From the NCBI GenBank assembly GCA_009780755.1, contig WQZL01000013.1:1-23249 (forward strand): a DNA stretch of 23,249 nt, written 5' to 3'. Within the stretch, counting starts at the first letter, position 1; every line of letters starts with the position of its first letter. The stretch comes from Promicromonosporaceae bacterium. Lineage in GTDB: Bacteria; Actinomycetota; Actinomycetes; Actinomycetales; Cellulomonadaceae. The position numbers were made by a program, and so were the translations under genes. Below, piece after piece: positions 19,703 through 23,249 of this stretch. The notes below the pieces were generated by a model, which saw only the letters and a list, made by a program, of their open reading frames with translations, was not told where the DNA came from and searched no databases.

Positions 19703-21097
19703 ATGTACGTCTCTCACCTGTCATTGCACGACTTCCGCAACCATGAGTTGGTGGATGTCGAGCTGGCCCCTGGGCCTACCGCGTTTGTTGGCCGAAACGG
19801 GCAAGGCAAAACAAACCTGGTCGAAGCTATCGGCTACGTGGCAACGCTCGGTTCACACCGAGTGGCCAATGACGCTCCGTTGATCCGCGTGGGCGCAGAG
19901 CGGGCCGTGGTGCGGGCGCGAGTGGTTCGCGGGGAGCGAGCCTCGACCGTTGAGCTTGAAATCACAGCCGGTAGGGCGAATCGGGCGCGGGTTAATCGTG
20001 GGCAGTTGGGCAGCCCCCGCGATGCGTTGGGCATTCTGCGAACCGTGCTGTTCGCCCCCGAAGACTTGGCGCTCGTAAAGGGCGATCCCGACGGACGCCG
20101 CCGCTTTCTCGACCTGCTGGCCGTGCAGCTACTTCCGCGAATGGCCGGACTGCTCAGCGACTATGAGCGGGTGATTCGCCAACGCTCCGCCCTCTTGAAG
20201 TCGCTCCGCGTAGCCGGGCGGGGCGCCGATCTCACCACGCTGGATGTGTGGAACGCGAAGGCCGCAAACTTAGGCGGTCAAATCCTCGCGCTCCGCTTGC
20301 AGTTGGTTCGCGCGCTTGGCCCGGAGTTGCTAGCCGCCTACACGCAGGTAAGCGACGCAAACGGCGACGCCGAACTCACCTACCGCTCTAGCATCAACCA
20401 CCTACTGCCTTTCTCCCCACCCTTCACGTCATTCCGCGCGAGCGTCAGCGAGTCGCGGAACCTAGACCAGACAGTCGCCACGGCACCCTCGGCCGAGCTA
20501 TTGGAATCTGCCCTGCTTGCGGGCATGACCGAGGCTCGCGCTAAGGAGATTGATCGGGGCGTGAGTCTGATCGGCCCCCACCGCGACGACCTACTGCTCA
20601 CCCTCTCTGGCCTGCCCGCCAAGGGATACGCCAGCCACGGCGAGTCTTGGTCTTTCGCCCTCGCTCTTCGCCTGGCCTCTTACCGCCTCCTCGGCGGCGG
20701 TGATGGCCTCCCAGCCAACGATCTGCTACGTCATTCTGCGCGGAGCGAAGCGGAGTCGCAGAACCCAGAGGTTGCGGTCACATCTGGCTCCGGCGACTCC
20801 ACTGGCTCCGCTCCCTGCGCGCAGGATGACGGAGGAGGAGAGGTCGCCAAGCAGGCCGAGGCCGAGGTGAACGACTCAGACCTGTTCTGGAATCCCGACC
20901 ACGGCACCGACGCCGATCCGGTACTCATTTTGGACGACGTATTCGCCGAACTTGATACCCGCCGCCGGGAACGTCTGGCCGAACTTGTGGCCCCGGCCCG
21001 TCAGGTAATCATCACGGCGGCGGTGCCAGAAGACGTGCCGCCCGCGTTAATGGCCACCCGCTTCGACGTGGCCGCCGGGCAGGTGACCCGTGCCTGA
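19703..21097 (+). CDS. recF: DNA replication and repair protein RecF, with an internal repeat insertion
   Basis: RecF is an SMC-like ATPase that helps load RecA at gaps. This copy has Walker A GRNGQGKTNLVEAI (about residue 30), the signature SHGESWSFALALRLASYRLL (about 311) and Walker B PVLILDDVFAELDTRRRERL (about 405). It is 464 residues long against about 360-400 in most relatives. The excess lies between the signature and Walker B, where about 65-70 residues of low-complexity sequence sit. Roughly half of that (about residues 343-377) is encoded by two palindromic repeat units in opposite orientation. The frame stays open, so the protein may still work if the loop is on the surface. ATG 19703 has only a weak AGGG upstream. 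Confidence 0.95.
   Translation: MYVSHLSLHDFRNHELVDVELAPGPTAFVGRNGQGKTNLVEAIGYVATLGSHRVANDAPLIRVGAERAVVRARVVRGERASTVELEITAGRANRARVNRGQLGSPRDALGILRTVLFAPEDLALVKGDPDGRRRFLDLLAVQLLPRMAGLLSDYERVIRQRSALLKSLRVAGRGADLTTLDVWNAKAANLGGQILALRLQLVRALGPELLAAYTQVSDANGDAELTYRSSINHLLPFSPPFTSFRASVSESRNLDQTVATAPSAELLESALLAGMTEARAKEIDRGVSLIGPHRDDLLLTLSGLPAKGYASHGESWSFALALRLASYRLLGGGDGLPANDLLRHSARSEAESQNPEVAVTSGSGDSTGSAPCAQDDGGGEVAKQAEAEVNDSDLFWNPDHGTDADPVLILDDVFAELDTRRRERLAELVAPARQVIITAAVPEDVPPALMATRFDVAAGQVTRA
20730..20832. repeat. REP-like palindromic repeat pair inside recF
   Basis: Unit 1 (20730-20766) starts GTCATTCTGCGCGGAGCG. Unit 2 (20786-20832) starts GGCTCCGGCGACTCCAC and ends GCGCAGGATGACGG, the same family in reverse orientation, so the pair can form a long hairpin. 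Both are translated in frame within RecF. The family also occurs at 6941-6986 and inside rsmG. Confidence 0.78.
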
Positions 21098-21656
21098 ACA
21101 GCCTGCCGTCTCGAATCTTCCCCCACAGCAAAACGAAGAGACACCGGGGACGCGGCCATCGAGCCTCACCTCAGGGGAGGTTGTGCGGGCGGCGCTGAAT
21201 CGCGTCAAGGCCGCCGCGCGCGCTCAGAATCTCCGCCCGGGAATGCCCGGCTCTCCCTCCCGGAAGCGGCGCTCTCCCGCCGCCGACAACCGGGGCGCCT
21301 ACCGCGATCCGCAACTGCTCGGCGGCTCGCTTGGCTCGTTGCTGGCCGACATGGGCTGGAGTGAAGACGTGGCCGTGGGTGGGGTGATTGGCCGGTGGCG
21401 AGAGGTGGTTGGCGAACAGATCGCGGATCACTGTACCCCCGAGGTATTCGAGGGTTCGGTGCTGACGGTGCGTGCTGACTCGACGGCCTGGGCCACCCAG
21501 GTGCGCCTGCTCACCCCCACTCTGTTGCGTCGTCTTGGCGAAGAGCTGGGCGAGGGCGTAGTGGCCGAGGTTAAGGTGCTCGGCCCTGCTGGCCCCTCCT
21601 TCAAACGCGGCCCTCGCTCCGTCCCCGGCCCCGGCCCCCGCGACACCTGGGGTTAA
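21090..21656 (+). CDS. DUF721 (DciA-like) protein
   Basis: The 188-residue protein follows recF with an eight-base overlap and starts at GTG 21090. After a disordered, Arg/Pro-rich N-terminal third comes the DUF721 domain (about residues 70-155): GGSLGSLLADMGWSEDVAVGGVIGRW, then VVGEQIADHCTPEVFEGSVLTVRADSTAWATQVRLL. In bacteria lacking DnaC/DnaI, DUF721 proteins (DciA) load the replicative helicase. Its place directly after recF is conserved in actinobacteria. The Pro/Gly-rich C-terminus is typical. The dciA role is inferred from the family. Confidence 0.92.
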   Translation: MPEQPAVSNLPPQQNEETPGTRPSSLTSGEVVRAALNRVKAAARAQNLRPGMPGSPSRKRRSPAADNRGAYRDPQLLGGSLGSLLADMGWSEDVAVGGVIGRWREVVGEQIADHCTPEVFEGSVLTVRADSTAWATQVRLLTPTLLRRLGEELGEGVVAEVKVLGPAGPSFKRGPRSVPGPGPRDTWG

Positions 21657-21692
21657 TTTTCCTAACCGCTAGTCTTGCTCTTTCTATAACAG

Positions 21693-21698
21693 TAAGAT
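21693..21698 (+). promoter_or_regulatory. Candidate -10 element (TAAGAT) of the nucleotidyltransferase/HEPN pair
   Basis: The 53-bp gap before ATG 21710 is AT-rich in contrast to the surroundings. It contains TATAAC (21685-21690) and TAAGAT (21693-21698), both -10-like. TAAGAT ends 11 bases before the ATG and no ribosome binding site is visible, so the transcript may be leaderless. Confidence 0.4.
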
Positions 21699-21709
21699 AG
21701 TTTTCACTT

Positions 21710-22297
21710 ATGGTAAACAGTAGTAGGTCGGCGCTTAGCGTTTTCTTGCGCTCTGATGCTCAGGGGACGATCCTCGCGGAGACTCTAGGGAGACCCGGGG
21801 AAGAGATGACCCTGACTGATCTGGCGACGCGCACGGGTGTGAACATCGCAACTACGCATCGAGAAGTGCAGCGGTTGGTCACGGCGGCGGTGCTAGTTGA
21901 GAGGCGCGTTGGCCAAGCGCGCTTGGTTTCCGCGAACACGACACATCCCTTGTTCACTAACATGCAGGCCATCGTTAACCAAACCTACGGCCCCGAGCCG
22001 GTGCTGCGAGATTTGTTCGATGGCACTCCCGGAGTTCAACAGGCTTTTATCTATGGATCATGGGCGGACCGAAGGCGAGGTGTTCAAGGCCCACCGCCAC
22101 AAGACATTGATGTGTTGGCTGTAGGTGAACTCGATCTGCCCACGATGCTTTCCATCCGCCAGGAGGCAGGGCGCAGGCTGCGTCGCGAAGTAAACATTCA
22201 CCGCGTTGCCGCTGAGGCATGGGCTAACCCCGGCGAAGATTCGTTCCTCACAACCGTTCAATCCCGCCCCCTCATCCCACTGGGTAAGGAAGCGTGA
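21710..22297 (+). CDS. Winged-helix plus nucleotidyltransferase protein (MNT-type, candidate antitoxin)
   Basis: The 195-residue product joins two domains. Residues 1-75 form a winged helix-turn-helix (MTLTDLATRTGVNIATTHREVQRLVTAAVLVERRVGQ, ArsR-like). Residues 85-195 form a minimal nucleotidyltransferase, with GSWADRRRG (Gly116-Ser117) and DID (Asp132, Asp134) in the family's GS...DxD arrangement; the gap between them is 14 residues, longer than the usual ten. In known MNT/HEPN modules the nucleotidyltransferase inactivates the HEPN toxin by adding AMP to it. The stop overlaps the start of the next gene (TGATG), giving strict coupling. The attached DNA-binding domain suggests it also represses its own promoter. 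No ribosome binding site precedes ATG 21710. Confidence 0.82.
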   Translation: MVNSSRSALSVFLRSDAQGTILAETLGRPGEEMTLTDLATRTGVNIATTHREVQRLVTAAVLVERRVGQARLVSANTTHPLFTNMQAIVNQTYGPEPVLRDLFDGTPGVQQAFIYGSWADRRRGVQGPPPQDIDVLAVGELDLPTMLSIRQEAGRRLRREVNIHRVAAEAWANPGEDSFLTTVQSRPLIPLGKEA

Positions 22298-22827
22298 TGT
22301 CCCCGAAGCGAAAGAACCCTGGAAGGTATGGGGTATCTGCTCCGCCGCGTGAGTCAATGCCTGAGCAGGTGGAGTGGGCTTCCGCTGATGGAGCCATCGA
22401 TTACCTGGTAGCCGAGGGACGGCTTGAACACGTAGATCCTGCCTCAGCACCGGCAGTTGACATGATTGACCAGGCTCGAGAGTTTCTAGCGGCTGCTCAT
22501 CTCTCCAGACAATCTATTTTGACTCGTCCAGCATTTATCAATGCTTACGACGCGGCGCGGCAGGCGCTAACCGCGATTTTGCAGACCCAGGGGCTGCGCC
22601 CACGGGGTGGCGACGGCGGGCATCATGTGCTGTTCGAGGCAGTGTCGCCACAGTTTCCCAGCAACCTTGGCACGGTCACCCAGTTTGACTGGATGCGGCA
22701 ACGTCGAAATGACACTCAGTATCCGAGCGGTAGCCCACCCGTATCGATGATCGAGGTCGATGACGCGATCGCTGCCGCCGAGGCAATCATCGGGCTAGCT
22801 GACGTTTATCTGTACCACCACGCGTAG
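22297..22827 (+). CDS. HEPN-like protein (candidate toxin of the MNT/HEPN pair)
   Basis: The 176-residue protein starts at ATG 22297, overlapping the upstream stop, with AAGGA seven bases ahead. The body is helical (PAVDMIDQAREFLAAAHL, FINAYDAARQALTAILQTQGLR, MIEVDDAIAAAEAIIGLADVYLYHH), as in the up-down bundle of HEPN proteins. The catalytic RX4-6H motif of HEPN RNases is not strictly present: the matching position reads RRNDTQYP (Arg137, Tyr142), with Tyr where His is expected. This resembles SAV_6107-type HEPN proteins found with nucleotidyltransferases. It may be an RNase with altered chemistry, a Tyr target of AMP addition, or a catalytically dead partner. Confidence 0.68.
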   Translation: MSPKRKNPGRYGVSAPPRESMPEQVEWASADGAIDYLVAEGRLEHVDPASAPAVDMIDQAREFLAAAHLSRQSILTRPAFINAYDAARQALTAILQTQGLRPRGGDGGHHVLFEAVSPQFPSNLGTVTQFDWMRQRRNDTQYPSGSPPVSMIEVDDAIAAAEAIIGLADVYLYHHA

Positions 22828-22867
22828 CGACTCGTTTCGATTGCGCGGGGTGGGCAAAATGGCGTCC

Positions 22868-23249
22868 TTAAGAGGGCAGCAGGGGTTCTATGGTGGCGGC
22901 GATGGTTAGGAGGCGTTCATCGGCGCCGAGGGGGCCGAGTAGTTCGGCTGAGCAGGGGAGCGGGGTATTCCCATCCTCCGGTGCGACCAGGCCCAGGGGG
23001 AGGCCGAGGGCGGGTTGGCCGGTGTGTTCCGACCAGCGGGTGAACACGCCGGGCTGCTCTACGCCGATGCGGGTTGCTACCTGCTGCGCGCTTGGATATA
23101 GCACGGCGTCGAGTTGTTGCTCCGCTAGAAGGCAATGGGTGTACTCGCGTAGGGCTAGTCGGGCGGCATATCGGGCGGCCAGCTCGGTTGGCTCCGGCAG
23201 CGGTACGTCCTCCCAGCCCAGGCCGCGGCGAACATAACTGGTCATCGGC
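22868..23249 (-). CDS. Amidase-signature family enzyme, C-terminal part only
   Basis: The frame is open through the right edge of the window (codons run past the ATG at 23245), so only the last ~127 residues are visible. They contain LDAVLYPSAQQVATRIG, then HTGQPALGLPLGLV, PLPCSAELLGPLGADERLLTIAATIE and a short tail. This is the usual end of amidase-signature (AS) hydrolases, a group including GatA and several aryl or peptide amidases. The catalytic Lys-Ser-Ser part lies outside the window, so neither activity nor substrate can be judged. It is convergent with the HEPN gene. Confidence 0.8.
   Translation of the reverse strand, partial: PMTSYVRRGLGWEDVPLPEPTELAARYAARLALREYTHCLLAEQQLDAVLYPSAQQVATRIGVEQPGVFTRWSEHTGQPALGLPLGLVAPEDGNTPLPCSAELLGPLGADERLLTIAATIEPLLPS

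Noticed and set aside
1..23249. tRNA, rRNA and riboswitch genes
   Set aside because: No cloverleaf with a TTC arm, rRNA core sequence or known riboswitch core was recognised by eye; a covariance-model scan would be needed to exclude small RNAs.

Overview
The window is a stretch of a high-GC actinobacterial (Actinomycetota) chromosome that spans the replication origin. The order rpmH, dnaA, oriC, dnaN, recF, DUF721/dciA on the plus strand, with rnpA, yidD, yidC, jag/khpB, rsmG and parA-parB on the minus strand, is the classic origin neighbourhood of this phylum. Frequent GTG starts and the TTGTCCACA-type DnaA boxes fit that placement. The genus cannot be fixed from the sequence alone.

Layout. 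1-4264: a sugar/amino-sugar catabolic run (3' part of a Gfo/Idh/MocA oxidoreductase, GatZ/KbaZ-type aldolase subunit, AgaS-type SIS isomerase, DeoR-family regulator). 4265-4485: palindromic repeats between the convergent deoR-type gene and parB. 4486-6867: parB and parA, which carry three parS sites inside or just ahead of their reading frames. 6870-13200: an accessory block that separates parA from rsmG, normally adjacent. It begins with a complete IS256-family element (perfect 8-bp target duplication, 29-bp inverted repeats). It continues with a small helical protein, a 613-residue protein ending in an HEXXH metallopeptidase-like domain, and four tandem lipoprotein genes. 13213-16362: rsmG, jag, yidC, yidD, rnpA and rpmH, all on the minus strand. 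16613-21656: dnaA, oriC, dnaN, recF and the DUF721 gene. 21710-22827: a two-gene nucleotidyltransferase/HEPN (MNT/HEPN-like) toxin-antitoxin candidate where gyrB would often lie. 22868-end: the C-terminal part of an amidase on the minus strand.

The most unusual part is 8837-13106. A large protein with a C-terminal HEXXH motif overlaps, by ATGA, the first of four 152-codon lipoprotein genes repeated with an exact 546-bp period. Every junction between lipoprotein genes still carries the last ~20 codons of the large gene as a short open frame, coupled to the gene before and the gene after. The arrangement looks like a secreted toxin or protease followed by an array of immunity-like lipoproteins, each captured together with a scrap of toxin 3' end. 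The four copies are also mosaics of two alternating sequence types. The toxin/immunity reading is inference; the repeat architecture is seen directly.

A second theme is small palindromic repeats. A GGTTGAG...CGAAACC family lies between genes, and a second family (CTGCGACTCC...GCGCAGAATGAC type) lies not only between genes but inside the coding frames of recF and rsmG.
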